From Typha latifolia (lineage: Eukaryota; Streptophyta; Magnoliopsida; Poales; Typhaceae), in NCBI GenBank assembly GCA_019914945.1, contig JAAWWQ010000017.1, positions 36,001 to 100,000 of the forward strand: a DNA stretch of 64,000 nt, read 5' to 3'. The translations under genes and the position numbers were made by a program. The notes beneath the pieces were generated by a model, which saw only the letters and a list, made by a program, of their open reading frames with translations, had not been told where the DNA came from and ran no database searches. This document shows, piece after piece, positions 25,401 through 38,488 of this stretch. Every line of letters begins with the position of its first letter. Position 1 is the first letter of the stretch.

Positions 25401-28400
25401 TCATATGTAACCTCCTAATGGAACATTGAGCAGATAGAAGAAAATTTATTGTCAATTTTAAAAGAAAATCCAAAAATAAGCAGAGTGACGCACGAATCAA
25501 ATTTTATGCGACTCTGAGTATATAATGCTTCATAGAATTCCTGTTCAGCTTTGTCCAAAGAGTCCCGCCTCAGAGTAACCTATAATGATCAGTAAAACAT
25601 ACAAATATAACAAAGTAACTAAATGTTACAATGCTTGCAAGACACAATGTTGAAGCCAAACCTGACAATCTTTCTTCTCATAAATGGAAGAAGAAACAAA
25701 AACACTTACAATTCTTGGTGGAAGAGCAATATCTGCAGCTCTCCCTTTCTTCGTTCGCCTTAGTACTATGCTTTTCAGAACTCTATGTTTCATCAAAATC
25801 ATGGCTCTTTTGCCATCGTCAAGCATAGATGAATCCTGAATTGGCTTAGTGATGTACTGGTAAGGAATAAAACTAATTAGATATTGCAAATAATTCCAGA
25901 AAAGCACTGTTATAAAAGAATTTATTATTATTGTCTACAGAGACTCACTTTGTTCCACCAGCAGAAGTGACGAACACAAGAATGAGAACAGTTGCTGCAC
26001 TCTTTTGAACTGCAGAGATGAAAAAATGAAAGCATGTCAATGAAGTACTGTTGTAATAATGATGGAAACTTGGTAAAGCATATTAATCACTAAAACCTAG
26101 GAATATAAGGGAACCAAGAGATGTGTTCATAGGTTTGATGATTGATCCATTATAGCTCTATATGATCTAGTAAGATGAATTGATTCACTGTGAATACACA
26201 TAAGCTGAAACTCCACCCAGGAAAGGATTGTTGTTCACAGAATCATAGGAACCATAAACTTGACAATTAACAAGTAGTTACCAGTTACATGGAAAGGGAG
26301 ATAATATCACTACCAACTCGATAATTATTGTTCCTTTTTTTCTATTTCATTGTAATTTCAAGAACATAGTATTCAATCCTGAAGGTTTAGGGAAACAAAT
26401 TGTCTCCAGAGATTATGCTTTATTGCTTCCTGCATACAACTAAAGCAGACAGCATACTATTTAAGGATATAAAAACACTAAGATATAATTAAATGCTTTA
26501 AACAGCACTTAGAATAACACTATTATAGTTCAGAAATGAGAAAAGCCATATAAGTGCAGTACTGCACTTACCAACGATCTAGTACTCTGCAATCACAATT
26601 CTTGCAGAAGTAAAAGGAGTAGGGGAAGATTTGTAAGAACCGCAACTGGTTAAAAAACAACAGGTATCCATAAGGCTAAAGTTTGAATGGTTATTTGCTT
26701 CAATAATAAGTCAAACCACAGACCAGTGAGTAAAGTTCTCCAACACGATTTTGTAAAGGAGTGCCACTTAGAGCCCACTTATATTCTGATTCCAATGCAA
26801 AAATAGCCTTTGCAGTATTGCAGCGTCTATCTTTTATAAAATGGGCCTGCATCAAAATTTATAAGATAACTAGTCAATTTTTAATACCACAAACAAGACT
26901 TACTTAAATAATAAATATTGACAAACAACAGCAAATTCCAAACTATGGATTACAAAGAGCAGGAAAGTTATCCATATGCTACCAAAAACATGTTTAAAAT
27001 GACCATACCTGCTATGGAATGAGTCCAGATGAAACTATGAAAGGTTATTATATCCTATAAGCAGCGAAGAATCAAATAATTACCATAAAGTACATATTTC
27101 TCCAACAGTTCATGGTTGGAGCACTGTGGACATAAGCAACTGAGTAAAGGTCTTTCCTCTAGCTCCCCTCACAAGAGATAATGAAATAATACTGAAGAAC
27201 ACAAATTTTTGCACGAGATTATCATGCAAGTCATTAATGTATAGCTTCATTTCTTAGCTAGTTACCATGTAGATCCATTCTGATCTTGAACCTGTCAACT
27301 ACTTAGTTCTCTTAGAATTTGAATCAGATTAAGTAACAGCCTTATTATACACAAATAATGGAGGACAGACGCGAAACTCATTCATAATCGGAATGGTCTT
27401 TCCTAATTCCTACTGATCTGATCCGTGCCATTCTTTATCAATTTATATTTGCAAAGTATTTTGTGAAAAAGTTGTAATCAGCAAGCACCAGATTAACTTA
27501 ACTAGAACAAGTAATTCTCTTAAGCAAAACTCTTACCTTGGTCATGAAGGATAAGTCATCTCTCCTATATCCTATGAGGACTCAAGCACCAAATAAGATC
27601 AGAATAGAGCAGATTTGTTGACAAAGCAGAAAAGTTACCTCATCCAGAATAATACGTTCCCATCTAACAGAGTGGAGAGCTGATTTCACACTGGTTGAGC
27701 CAATTGCATCATCACCCTGCTCATCCTTCTTCTTTCCTCCGCCATCTTCTTTAAAGAAATCCAAGAGTTCATCTTGCTTCTTTCCCATTAAGTTCTTCTT
27801 TTTCTTACTCACTTGTTTAGCTTGTTTGTCTGTCTTCATGGCAGAGGGACCGCAGTAGTACTTCAAATGTACCCTCATCTGAGGAGGGTAGAACTTCTTC
27901 TGGCAATACTGGCACATCTTCTTTGGCGGCAAGATATTCTTCCTATAATCTGATTCTATTGTGGAGTAGGTAGTCAATATGAAATCATAGTCATTGAAAT
28001 TGTAATTAGCGTTCAACCTCTTAGCCCCATGAAAGACCAACACCTTCACGCTCCCTTTCTGTGTATATCTCTCAATCTCACCCACCCACTGGATCACTGC
28101 GACAACTGGACAAACAACTAGAGTGCATTTCGTCCTCGGAAGCGAAGTGGCCGAGCTCGACGGAATACCAGAATTCACCGCTCCTCCGACGCTCCTTGAT
28201 CGTAGATAACGAGAAGTAAGAACGAGCGAAATAGCCTGGATTGTCTTGCCCATTCCCATTTCATCGGCAAGGATTCCGCCTCGGGTTTCTGAATCCTCCT
28301 GCTTCAAAGCCCAGGAAAGCCACTCCTTTTGGAATCTGAGTAGGGGGAGGAGGACGTCGGGGGATGGCTCGACGGCATCGGGAACGGCAGGCTCGCCAGG

Positions 28401-28863
28401 ATCGGATCTTTCCTCCTCGAAAGCGTCAAGCCACTTCTCGTCCTCCGCGGCCCACGTCTCCCACATCAATGTCCCTCTTTTCTCCTTTTCCTTGTTGCAA
28501 GACCTTCCCATTACCTGAGGACGGTTCGGAGGAAGTAACGGAGGCGGTTGGTTGACGTCGTTGTCTTCTTGGTCGGATTCTCCGATGACGACGGCCGAGG
28601 AGGAACCGGAAGACGTCGTGAAGTCCTCATCTTCCGAAGAGGAGGAGGAGGAGGATGATAATGATGACAACGATGAGAAGGAGGAGGAGGAGGAGGAGGA
28701 TTGATAGGTTGTATTTCTGCGCTTTGCATTCCTCGTACCTGCGAGGGATCAAAATGGAAGGAGAATAGAAAGAAAGATAAGAGATAGAGAGAGTTTTATG
28801 GTTCTTAAGCCGGAGATTACCTGTATTGGTCCTTGGGCTTCGAGGTCTGCGACTGCGAGACAT
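22465..28863 (-). CDS. RAD16: RAD16-like SNF2 ATPase with RING finger, 15 exons
   Basis: Exons in coding order: 28821-28863, 27639-28738, 26724-26846, 26572-26645, 25949-26009, 25710-25856, 25494-25579, 24952-25021, 24263-24358, 23923-24150, 23301-23405, 23078-23230, 22809-22897, 22617-22697, 22465-22537. They join in frame to 842 residues. Helicase motifs: I DEMGMGKT, Ia [15 protein letters not shown] (split by intron 2 between E381 and A382), [11 protein letters not shown], then a RING (about 589-628, CGICHN...CKHVFC...CPTC), [37 protein letters not shown]2HC-like element ([12 protein letters not shown]) sits between Ia and II. This is the RAD5/16 order; yeast Rad16 works with Rad7 in global-genome nucleotide excision repair. 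The 43-bp first exon supplies the only good ATG, as the long exon alone has none upstream of the Ser run. Confidence 0.95.
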
Positions 28864-29553
28864 GGCAACGAATTGGAGAGGGAAAGAGGAGTTGGAGGAG
28901 GGTTTGTTGATGTTATGTTAATGTGAGGGTATCTGAATCGGCGGGAACTTGCTGGGAAAGCTTCTCCCAGAGAAGGGGCAAACATGTAATTTTGATTGTT
29001 GCGAGAATTCTCTAGTCGTGGCACAAGCTTAATTTAAGGATATCTATTGAAAACATCTTTTTAGTTTTTTTTTTTTATTATCATTCATATTTTTAGTTGA
29101 TAATATTATATAAATAATTTAATTAATTATTGATAAAAATAACAGAGAAAATTAAATTTAAAGTCAAATAAATATTTTTTAAGTATTTTAGTTTCTTTTT
29201 TCAAATTTTCAAGTAGTGAAATGTTTCTGTTGTTGGGTTAAAGTTAACTTATGGTATTTTTAAAAAAAAAAATTGGATTCTAATAAGAAATATCTATTTG
29301 ATAGAATATAAATAATGGTAAAAACAGAATGTTGGGTTTTTTTATAAATTTCAGTTAATTTAACCATTGCAAGCTCTAAACAACAGTAATCAATTGGTAT
29401 GTAGATCATAATACTTGTTGATTAAGAGCATTACAATTGCAGATATGCCAGTAAACACATCATAACAAAGCGAACTTTATAATCACAAGATTATTTGACG
29501 TTTCTCAGCTATAATCTTGTAGATAGTGTAATCCATGCATGACTACAATATAA
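28864..29553. other. RAD16 5' flank and GRP 3' flank
   Basis: Short promoter of RAD16 followed by very AT-rich DNA (29040-29400). No feature recognised. Confidence 0.5.
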
Positions 29554-30228
29554 TCAATTTTTGCCGCCGCCGCCACCCCCTCCGCCGCCTCCACCATTGG
29601 CTCCTCCAGCCGCCCCCTCTCCACCCCCTCCGCCGCTTCCGCTACTACCACCAGCACTACCATAACCTTCGCCACGCCCTACCGCCCCTCCAGCACTGCC
29701 TACTCCACTGCCGCCTCCCGATCCCCCACCGCCGTTGCCACCGCTGCCTCCGCCACCTCCAGCGCCACCGCCAACACTCACACTCACACCGCCACGCCCA
29801 ATATGAACACCAACGCCGCCTCCCCCGCCGCCCCCCACATTTACGCTACCATTTTTAGCGCTAGCCGCGCCTCCTCCGCCTACGCCGACACCCACATTCA
29901 CCCCGCCCTTTCCTACGTCGATACCGACTCCGACACCGATCCCGCCACCTGCACTGGCACCGCCTCCACGAGTAGTCCCAACTCCGCCTCCAACTCCACC
30001 GCCGGCTCCAATAGTAATCTCCGGTCCGTTGTGGCCCACACCTATGCCGAAACCCCTGCCGCTGCCGCTACCCCCGGCTTTCAACGAGAAGCGCTTGCTA
30101 TCGTTGAGGAAGCTACCATTGGTAGCTAAGGGTAGTGTTCTTGCATAGGCCAGTGAGGGGACAAGTGAGATGCATAACGCAGCATGTGTTATAAACAAAA
30201 GAAAAGAAGTGGAGATTGCCATGTCCAT
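29554..30228 (-). CDS. Secreted glycine-rich protein
   Basis: Single exon, 224 residues from ATG 30228. A hydrophobic signal peptide (SFLLFITHAALCISLVPSL) is followed by about 40 residues of mixed sequence and a long Gly-rich body with GGVGVGVG and GGSGGG runs. Longer readings start with a non-ATG codon and would begin upstream of the likely transcription start, so 30228 (or the next ATG, 30222) is the start. Such proteins are usually cell-wall components; no enzymatic motif is present. The long plus-strand open frames across it come from its GC-rich repeats. Confidence 0.8.
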   Translation of the reverse strand: MDMAISTSFLLFITHAALCISLVPSLAYARTLPLATNGSFLNDSKRFSLKAGGSGSGRGFGIGVGHNGPEITIGAGGGVGGGVGTTRGGGASAGGGIGVGVGIDVGKGGVNVGVGVGGGGAASAKNGSVNVGGGGGGGVGVHIGRGGVSVSVGGGAGGGGGSGGNGGGGSGGGSGVGSAGGAVGRGEGYGSAGGSSGSGGGGGEGAAGGANGGGGGGGGGGGKN

Positions 30229-31368
30229 GCAAACGGTGACCTTAGACCTTAGTGGTGATGGGATCAAAGTCTTCAACCTAGTGAGCTATATATAAGGCAT
30301 TACTACTACTCTCAGGCTGTGCTTCTATACCTAACAGTAACGTAGAGAACCTCTTGGTGTGATACGAACTAGAGTCTTTTAGAAAATTTGAAGCCATCTT
30401 TCACCACACTTTAGTCAATTTCCAGCTTCCAGACCACTTTATTCTGGGTAGATGCGCAATATCTCTTAAAAGGTCCAATGGGCTGGACTTCCGGTTGTAA
30501 AGATGATGTAGACCCTCGTTGTGGATCGTTTTGGCTCGACCATAGTACACAGACAGAGGTTAGATTTACTCTAGCATCGTGAATTAGTTAGGGTGCAAAA
30601 GTGGTCAAAAAGGATATGGATAAAACTAGTATGGAGAGGGGATGAGATTAGTTGGAGTCCAATTTAGTAGACAAATGGCAGAAGCAAATACCAAAGACAT
30701 GCATCCAGTGGGTTAAAGGATAAAAATCATGGTATTGTAAGTTTGTAGCCCGTAGTAATAAAATAGTTCATTAGAGTGATAAACTCTAGTATGTTAGCTA
30801 AGTTTTAAAGAGCTTCGATGAGTTCACACTATGAATACTCCAAGAACAGAGCATGAGGCGGAAATTAGTACAAGAGTAAAGACAGGAATATTTTCTTTTG
30901 CACTAATTAGTTCCATATTAGCTTCATCATGAAGAAAGCTTCAATGAGAAAGTAGTGAGAAAAGAATTCCAGATTAGGATGGGACTTGGAAGTTAACAGC
31001 TAGCTTTCACATGAGCATCAGGTTACTATAAAATCAGGTATGCAATCTACATCTCGGCACACTTCAATCCACCTGAAATGTATAAATAGTCTCGGTGAAG
31101 TAAATTCAAGGTGTAACATGACAAGTTTTTTTTTTGTTAACTATTCCCTATTTTTTTTTCAAGTATGTGGCAATCAGTTCAGATAAATTCTCAATACTAA
31201 GAAGACATAAATGCAAGGCATAATATGTAGTAATTGCCGCCTTCCATACAAAAAAGAAGTCACAAATGGAATGGAATATAACCAACTTTTTAAAGGGAGG
31301 ATGATAACAATGAGAAAAAGGCACAATTATATGTTAAGCAGATCTTAATTTGAAATTTTCCAGATTAA
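30229..31368. other. GRP promoter and NF-YC 3' flank
   Basis: AT-rich, about 1.1 kb. Apart from the TATA box at 30286-30295 I see no gene or repeat. Confidence 0.5.
30286..30295 (-). promoter_or_regulatory. TATA box of the glycine-rich protein gene at 29.6 kb
   Basis: TTATATATAG on the minus strand, about 60 bp upstream of the chosen ATG; predicted start near 30260. Confidence 0.7.
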
Positions 31369-32118
31369 TTAGGAGCTTTCCTTGGGCTGCTGCTGCTGCT
31401 CCTGATTCATCATCTGAGAAGAAAAGTAGGGCTGAGGCTGTTGAGCATATAGCATGCTCTGGTTCACTTCAGGCTTACCCATAACCATTCCAAGAGATCC
31501 AACATGAGGCACATAGTAGTATGCAAGAGAGTCACTAGTGTCCTCTTTAGGAATGGACAGCACCGTATCTTCCTTCACCTCCTCTCTTGGCACAATGTCC
31601 ACCAAGAAATCAAAAACCTCTGTTTTAGTGATTGCCGCAGCAATGTCGTTCTTCTGCAGCGTCCTCCGCTTGCTCTCCTCGGCTTGGGCCCAAGAGCGGT
31701 ACGTTAACTCGAGGATGAACATCTCGCATGCCCTGGCAAACAGCACTGGTGCCTCTGCTGCTATCATCCTCACGTCCTCATCCGCCTTCATGATCTTCTT
31801 GATCCGAGCGAGTGGAAGGCTGTGATTCTTGAAGTCTGGGGTTGTCATGATCTCCTGATACTGGCTTGCCCAGAATGCTTGCAGCGTCTGGTTCAGTTGG
31901 TGGCGCTGCTGCTGCTGTATCTGCTGGTAGGAAATCTGGTGCTGAGTTAGCTGTGCCTGAGAGGCAGGAGTCAGCTGGCCGGGAGCAGAGATTGGCATTG
32001 TGGTTCCGAGCATTTGGTTGGCTTGATATGGCATGGGAATATAAGATGCTTGGACTGTTCCCATCACTGCCGCTTGCCCTTGCCCAGGGTCATCCATGTT
32101 AACCTGCTGCATGATCAT
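31369..32118 (-). CDS. NF-YC: NF-YC (HAP5) subunit of the CCAAT-binding factor
   Basis: One coding exon, 249 residues. A Gln-rich N-terminus leads to the histone-fold core (about 95-165) with [33 protein letters not shown] and [13 protein letters not shown], all conserved in NF-YC. The C-terminus is Gln/Pro-rich and ends in [13 protein letters not shown] pairs with NF-YB, and the dimer recruits NF-YA or CO-type proteins to CCAAT promoters, as in flowering and ABA responses. A CAG immediately after the first two ATGs may be a 5'-UTR intron acceptor; in that case translation starts at 32097 (MDDPGQGQ) and the two upstream ATGs are intronic. Confidence 0.93.
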   Translation of the reverse strand: MIMQQVNMDDPGQGQAAVMGTVQASYIPMPYQANQMLGTTMPISAPGQLTPASQAQLTQHQISYQQIQQQQRHQLNQTLQAFWASQYQEIMTTPDFKNHSLPLARIKKIMKADEDVRMIAAEAPVLFARACEMFILELTYRSWAQAEESKRRTLQKNDIAAAITKTEVFDFLVDIVPREEVKEDTVLSIPKEDTSDSLAYYYVPHVGSLGMVMGKPEVNQSMLYAQQPQPYFSSQMMNQEQQQQPKESS

Positions 32119-33093
32119 GCAGGAATTAAAAAAAAACGAACATATTGCGAAATAAGAGCCATTTATACGGTTCTTTCCATCTTTGCCATATCATAATCAA
32201 ATTATTATATGGTTAAGATTGATATGAAATCTTAAGAAGGAAGCAGCAGAGGCAAGCTCAGATCAAAGAGACGGCAAATACTGGCCAGCTTTGAAGGACA
32301 TTTGATGTAGAATTCGATTAGTATCATTCGGAAAAAAGAATTAGATAAACAAATTAAAATGCAAGTTAATCCAGAAATTTATGTAAAAAAAGAAAAAAAA
32401 ATACTGGCCTGGTTATGATCGCCGGTCGACATTGCGCAATGATCCTGTCTCGTGATTAGTATGGAGATGAAGGGGAAAAAAACAAAAACTTGAGGAGAGG
32501 TAGATACAGATACAGATAAACAAAAAGCTTTATCCTTCTCGAATGAGGAATTTCCTTGCCTTGTGATGAGCAACAATTAAAACACTGTTGGTAAACAGTA
32601 GAGTTTACTGTGATAAAGCACAAATTTGCACGGCTTGCGTCATAAAGGCAAGACTAAGTCCGAGCGCATTGTGATCCACTCGAGTCGGATCTAATCGAAT
32701 CTTCTGCGTCCACCTAGGCCAATCCTTGCGATCGAATCTTCCAATCGGACAATAGGAAAAATCATATATTTATTAGTTTTTTTAAAAGATATATATAAAT
32801 ATAAAATTTAAATGTATAGAAAAACTAGCTACCATATGTTAGTGTTACTCAAATATGTAAACATATCATACGATGAAGACAGATTTAGGTGCACATCTGA
32901 TGAAAATTGGAAACGGGAACTGGGCCGGATCGGATTAATATCTAACGATTCTAATCCATCTTCACCCGTACTCTATTCGGATCCTCTCTGATCCGACCCG
33001 TCTCCGCTAAACCCTAAAAGAGCTCAATCTCGAACTCACGCCCTCAACGGCTTAACCCCAAACCTCTCTCTCTCTCCGCGAGAGCAGGCAAAG
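32119..33093. other. Divergent region between NF-YC and UTP6
   Basis: Holds the NF-YC leader, which probably contains a 5'-UTR intron, and the UTP6 promoter. The middle (32740-32880) is AT-rich. A minus-strand ATG with eight good codons at 32435 has no GT donor and was not used. Confidence 0.5.
32921..33017 (+). promoter_or_regulatory. Site II motif and telo-box of the UTP6 promoter
   Basis: TGGGCC at 32921-32926 and AAACCCTAA at 33009-33017, 77 bp before the ATG. This pair is the known promoter signature of plant ribosomal-protein and ribosome-biogenesis genes. Confidence 0.65.
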
Positions 33094-36000
33094 ATGGCGG
33101 ACGTCGTCCAGTTCCGGCTCGAGCGGATGACCGACGAGCTCGACGACCTCGAGCGCCGTGGTCTATTCTCCCGCGCCGAGATCGCCGAGATCGTCCGCCG
33201 CCGCCGGGATTTCGAGTACCGCCTCAAGCGCCCTTCCCCTCTCAAGCTCGACTATCTCGCCTTCGTCGACTACGAGGTCCAGCTCGACGCGCTTCGCGAC
33301 CTCCGCAAGCGCGCAATCATCGGGGAGCTCCGGAAGAAGGAGGGTGAGAAGGGGAAGAAGTGGAAGAAGTCGATTTCGGACGTCGCTGGGGTTTTGAGGA
33401 TTCTGTATATTTTCAGGACGGCGGTGGTGAGGTATAAGGGGGATTTGGATCTCTGGTTTCGGTATCTCGAGTTTTGCAGGGAGCGTCGCCATGGGCGGAT
33501 GAAGCAGGTAAGAAAGCTGACTGGTTTGGTCTTTTTTTTAGAATAAAAGTCGAGACCTTTGGAGATTGTTGTTGATGGAATGTTAGTGAGTTCGGCTGGT
33601 TTCCGCGAGTTACATTTCAATTCTTTTATAAATCTTGGATTGTTTCTTGTCTTCCTCTGGAGTTTGATGATTTTGGCTTTGTTGTCAACAGCATTCTTTG
33701 ATTTGCTTATTGCTATGAAGTATAGATTGCGATGGTTTTAAAAGAATAGGTATTTGATTTTCCTCAAGTGCGGTAGTTATAGATATAGAAAAAGGACCTT
33801 TTCCTTTACTCGGAAAATAAGTCATTGCGTTGATGCCATTTGCAAATCAAGCAGCTAACAAAGCTCAGACCTTCGTGGATTTTGTTTTTTAAGATTTTAG
33901 CTACCTAAGCTGCTTATCGCGGTCGTTTCTTATTAATACATAGTAAAGGTTGCTATGGCTCATGGCTCATGGCTCATGGCTCATGGCTCATGGCTCTCAC
34001 TGATAATGGAATAGTTACATTGGTTCTTCTCAAATTATGATGGTGATAGTAAATACATCTCTTTTTCCTGATTAGACTGTGAATTGCATTGCATTTGCAG
34101 GTGCTAGCTGATGCAATTAGATACCATCCGAAGGTCCCTGGACTTTGGATATATGCTGCAGCATGGGAGTTTGATCAGAACTTAAATGTTACAGCTGCTC
34201 GTGCTCTCATGCAAAGAGGTCTCAGGACTTGTCCAAAGTCAGAGGATCTATGGATTGAATATCTTCGTATGGAGCTCACTTATCTGAATAAGTTGAAGGC
34301 TCGGAAGGTTGCTCTTGGGGAGGATGTGAAGACATGGGAAGGGGATGGTGATGGTGTCACTAAAGATTGGAAAGAAGAAAACAAGGATTTGTATATGCCA
34401 CTGAATGAAGGAAAAGAGGCTGCTGAGGGAAGAGTTGTTGAAGAAGGTGACTTGCAGAAGAAAGAAGACTTATTCTGGCAGCAAGGTTCAATGATTCTTC
34501 AAACTATATATCACAAAGCCATAGAGGATATTCCATTAAGCATGAGCTTGCGAAAAAGGTTTTTGGAAATATTGGATAGTATAGACCTAGCTCATTCCGA
34601 TGAATTGAAGGTAGAGATAATGGATGATCTCAAGAAAGATTTCTCAGATGATGAACACTATTGGGATTGGATCGCTAGGCTTCAAATTGGTGATGCCGTG
34701 AATCACAATGATTTAAATGAGGAAAAAGTTATCTTCAAGGTTAACAGAGTTGTTCAGGTGGGAGATTGCTCATACTATATTGTAATAACATTTTATATCA
34801 ATTATGCTTTCTCATGCACAAATAGAATATTTCGTAAGAGGGAGGGGAAGGCCAAACCTGACAAGTGAGGAATTTGTAGGAACTGGTATTTTAGATCTTG
34901 ATTTGCACAAACTGATGCCCTAAATTGAGATTAGAGAAAATGATCCATATAGATGACCCCAAATATTTGGACCTATAAAGGCTTTGTTTTTGTTAGTGTG
35001 TTTCTCATGCATGGCCTTGAATATTTTAATTAGTAATCGCACCTCAGTTTCATAAGAAGATGCCCTAATGATCATTTTTATTTCAGAATCTTCTTTTTAT
35101 AGTGATGTTAAGGTGAACAAAGTAGTATCCTGCAGAATTTACATTAGCAAAATTTACATATTTGAAATATTATGTTCGTAGTGGACCTGATACTTAATTA
35201 GTTGGGGCAGAGTCACAGAAGGACCAGCTGTTGTTTCTTTTAGAATACTTTTTAAATTGAATTTTGAGTTTTTCTTGGTCTTGAATTGGATCTCATAAAT
35301 TCATAATTATTCTATCAAATGTGGTCAATGTTTTGCTCTCTTTCTCTCTGTGGAAGGTCATGGTGGAACCAAAATATAATAAATAGTAATCACTGCAATA
35401 CTACAAGATGACTTCCATTATTTTGGTGGAAGGTAACGTGAAAATAATTCATCCCTTGTTTCAGATATCTTGCATTATATAGATGTAGATTGATAATAAA
35501 CCCATCCTTTTTAGTTTTTACTATTCTACATGCAAAACTTGTGCACTGGATTACTAATTTATGTCGATTGTATTGAGAATTGTTAGCTTATCATCTGTGT
35601 GTAGATCCAACAATATATAGTCTTACCAGTGATTATTTTTTGTGTTTGATAAGTTTCTGCATTTTCTTTGTCCCTTTAGAGAAAATATGAATATGAAAGC
35701 TTTGTTTTTACAATACTCTGGTTTGCTATCAAATGTACTAGGTTTATGAGGAGGCTATTAAGCTTTTGCCAACTGTCAAGATGTTTACTCTGTATGCCAA
35801 GTTTTGGGTCGACATGTTATTTCCTGACAGAGAAGATTCTATTTCTCTGCTCCATGATGCTGGCATTGATACCTCAGATTTCACCTCATCTGCACTGAAG
35901 GTATATGAAAAAGCTGAATTAAGCAAATGCCTTACCGAGGATCTTGCCTGCCAGTATGTCTCATTTTACTTGCAAACTGGGAGACTAGAGGAAGCTAAGA

Positions 36001-37496
36001 ATCTTGCAGAGAAGCTTTGCAGCGGTCCACTTTCAGTTGCTGCAAAGTTATGGTTTCTCAGAAGTTCCATAGAGATAAAATGGTTGACAAAAAAATCTTC
36101 TTCCTTGAGCAAGGATAACTTGGCTTCTGTCTTTCATCTCCTTAAAAATGCATTGAGTAAACTACCCATTACTGAAGCTGAGAACTTGTGGCTTATGGTA
36201 ACTGACATACTCCTACTTCTCTGCCTTTCATTATTATGTGTAGTACTTATCATAAAATAAGCTGGTACGGTAAATGTTCCTTGACATTTTTATGAAAGTC
36301 TTTTACTTTCATCTTTGACTAATACTTGCCTCAGCTTTTATGAATCACAATTCATACTTTTATCTTTCACCGATACTTGCATCAGCATGCTAGATTATAG
36401 ATTTTTGTTTTTGTTTTTCGTTCATATTAATAGTTAATTGCATAATTCAAGAAAATCATATGAATTTAATAAACTCTACGCCATTTTATCAACACATGTG
36501 TACTATTTCTTCATTTAATTGGTATTACTTGTATATCAGGCCATGAAGTTATTCTCAAGCAACAAAGAACTTTTTGATGAGTTGGTGAACTGCATGATAA
36601 TATCATTGGCCAGAGCTGGTGGAAGCGAGTGTGGAGCTTCCATATCTTCAGCTGTTGTAAGCTGGGTCCTCCAAAAAAATGGTATTAAGCATGCACGAGA
36701 GATTTATAAGCGGTATGTTTAAATTTATGGCCAGTGAATTCCGAATTATCCTTGTTCCTTTTAACCTGTAGAAAACAAGCCACAATTCTGTTTTACATAT
36801 TTAAACTGGTTAAAGTTGCATCCCTGTCAATAATGCGAATTTAAGTTTTGCATTATTACTCATGATGATTGAGTGGTTATAAGATGCTTCTGCCACTGGT
36901 CCATAAAGTGTTTGCCTGTTTTCGGTTGATCTTTTATCATTTCAACCTTCCCATTAAATCAAACCTGTAGGATTTTGTTCGGTAAAAAGGAAACCATGAA
37001 TAAAGATCAATCTGCTATCATGGAATAATAGATTGAGCCAAGTTACCCCCAAATTATATAAATATTTTAACACTTATATACAATAAAGATTTATTTATGA
37101 TATTGCTAACTCATCCACATGTTTTGCAGACTTTTAGGTTTACCTCATCCAAGTATTAAGTTCTTTAAACATTGTATCGAACTGGAATGGAACCTTGCAT
37201 GTATTGGAGGTAAGGATGCCCTCGCAAATGTTCGCAAATTATATGAATCGGCTCTAGGCATTTATTCTCAAGACAGAGAGCTATGGAGGAATTACTATAC
37301 AATGGAAATTAAGGTTATTTTTCTTTTATTTTCATTTCTTTAGCTTGCGATTTATAGTTTTTTTTTCCTATTTCCCTTCATTTTTCTGATATGTTCTTTC
37401 ACATGATAATAGTTGGGAACTTCTGAAACGGCTAGTGCTGTCCACTGGCGGGCTCGAAAGACGCTCAAGGATTCCACTGAATTGTCAACCTCATGA
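33094..37496 (+). CDS. UTP6: UTP6, U3 small nucleolar RNA-associated protein, 6 exons
   Basis: Exons: 33094-33507, 34101-34757, 35742-36197, 36540-36712, 37130-37313, 37413-37496; 655 residues with every junction in frame. The N-terminus MADVVQFRLERMTDELDDLERRG and the following RREFEYRLKR-like block (here RRRDFEYRLKR) mark Utp6. The rest shows HAT repeats with conserved aromatic residues (LWFRYLEFC, LWIYAAAWEFD, LWRNYYTMEIK). Utp6 belongs to the UTP-B part of the small-subunit processome in the nucleolus, needed for 18S rRNA maturation. The promoter telo-box agrees. The acidic insert between HAT units (about 215-260) is lineage-variable in the family. Confidence 0.95.
33955..33996. repeat. 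Six perfect copies of the 7-mer ATGGCTC
   Basis: Uninterrupted heptamer repeat in UTP6 intron 1. Confidence 0.95.
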
Positions 37497-38488
37497 CCTG
37501 TAATGTTTAATTGTCTGTAACAATCCGATCACAATTTTGATTAAATTATTCTTTATTCGCTAAAATTGGTAAATCTTGGTGCTAAATTTTATCTCCTTGC
37601 AAGGTTGAGGTACGACTCTTGGTACTTGATAGTGCTTTATATTTTTCATGCAGCTGAGCATCAATAGTCACTGATAGATAGTTCATTGCTTGAATTTATT
37701 CATCTTAAATTCTTCTGTTGCTCAACAAGGATTTCTTTTATATATATGTAGATTATGAGCCCGTAGATTATTCTATGTCGGATGAAAGGGTCAGTCTTAT
37801 TCCGTCTATAAATTGAATAATTAAATGATTCTTTCTAAAAAAAATATAGATTATATTTTTTTATTAAATATTAATTCTAATGTTTATAGAGAGATTATTA
37901 GTTTTGACAGTCACGGGGGAAGTCAGCTCATGACTTTTGTACTGAGTTGGTAAGACACATCGGGTTAGCCACAAAAAGGAATTGTTGAGGGGCATTTGTT
38001 ATACATCAATCAATAACTTCAATGGTCTGGTAATTATGGCTTGAAATTTTAGTTTTGGGTTTTGAAATAAACATGTTAAGACTTTCTGTTAGTTTCCTTT
38101 GTTTCAACTCTAGCCTAATTGATGTTGGTTAATGATAAAAAAAAGCTCTTAACAATTACGGAAAAAGATTAGAAAAGGTAAGTAGAAAATGAGATTAGGA
38201 AAAATTCACATAAAGTGATGAAAATTTTGGTGGTTATTATTATGAATAAATTTAATCATCTTGAATAGGTCGTGGGAGAAAAAATTATGCAACATATTTA
38301 TGTATATATTAGAAGGAATTAAATAGCATATACTAGCAGAAGTAAAATAATAATACAGATCCCACTCATCACTCTTTATTACAAGTTACAAAGCCCACGA
38401 CTAGAAGCAAAAATCTTATAGATATTCCAACACACTGCTGGAACAATAAATCGGCAGCAGGGACATCAAGTAGGGGAGAAGGGTAAGC
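37497..38488. other. Convergent region between UTP6 and a glycine-rich protein gene
   Basis: 3' flanks of both genes, AT-rich. A patch at about 37900-37990 looks unlike its surroundings and may be an old repeat, but I could not name it. Confidence 0.45.

Noticed and set aside
29535..30129. His/Arg-rich and Ala/Thr-rich plus-strand frames
   Set aside because: Shadows of the glycine-rich gene at 29.6-30.2 kb.
32400..32440. Minus-strand ATG with MSTGDHNQ as a possible first NF-YC exon
   Set aside because: No GT donor follows in the needed phase; a GC donor with GCCAGT is weak. More likely 5' UTR.
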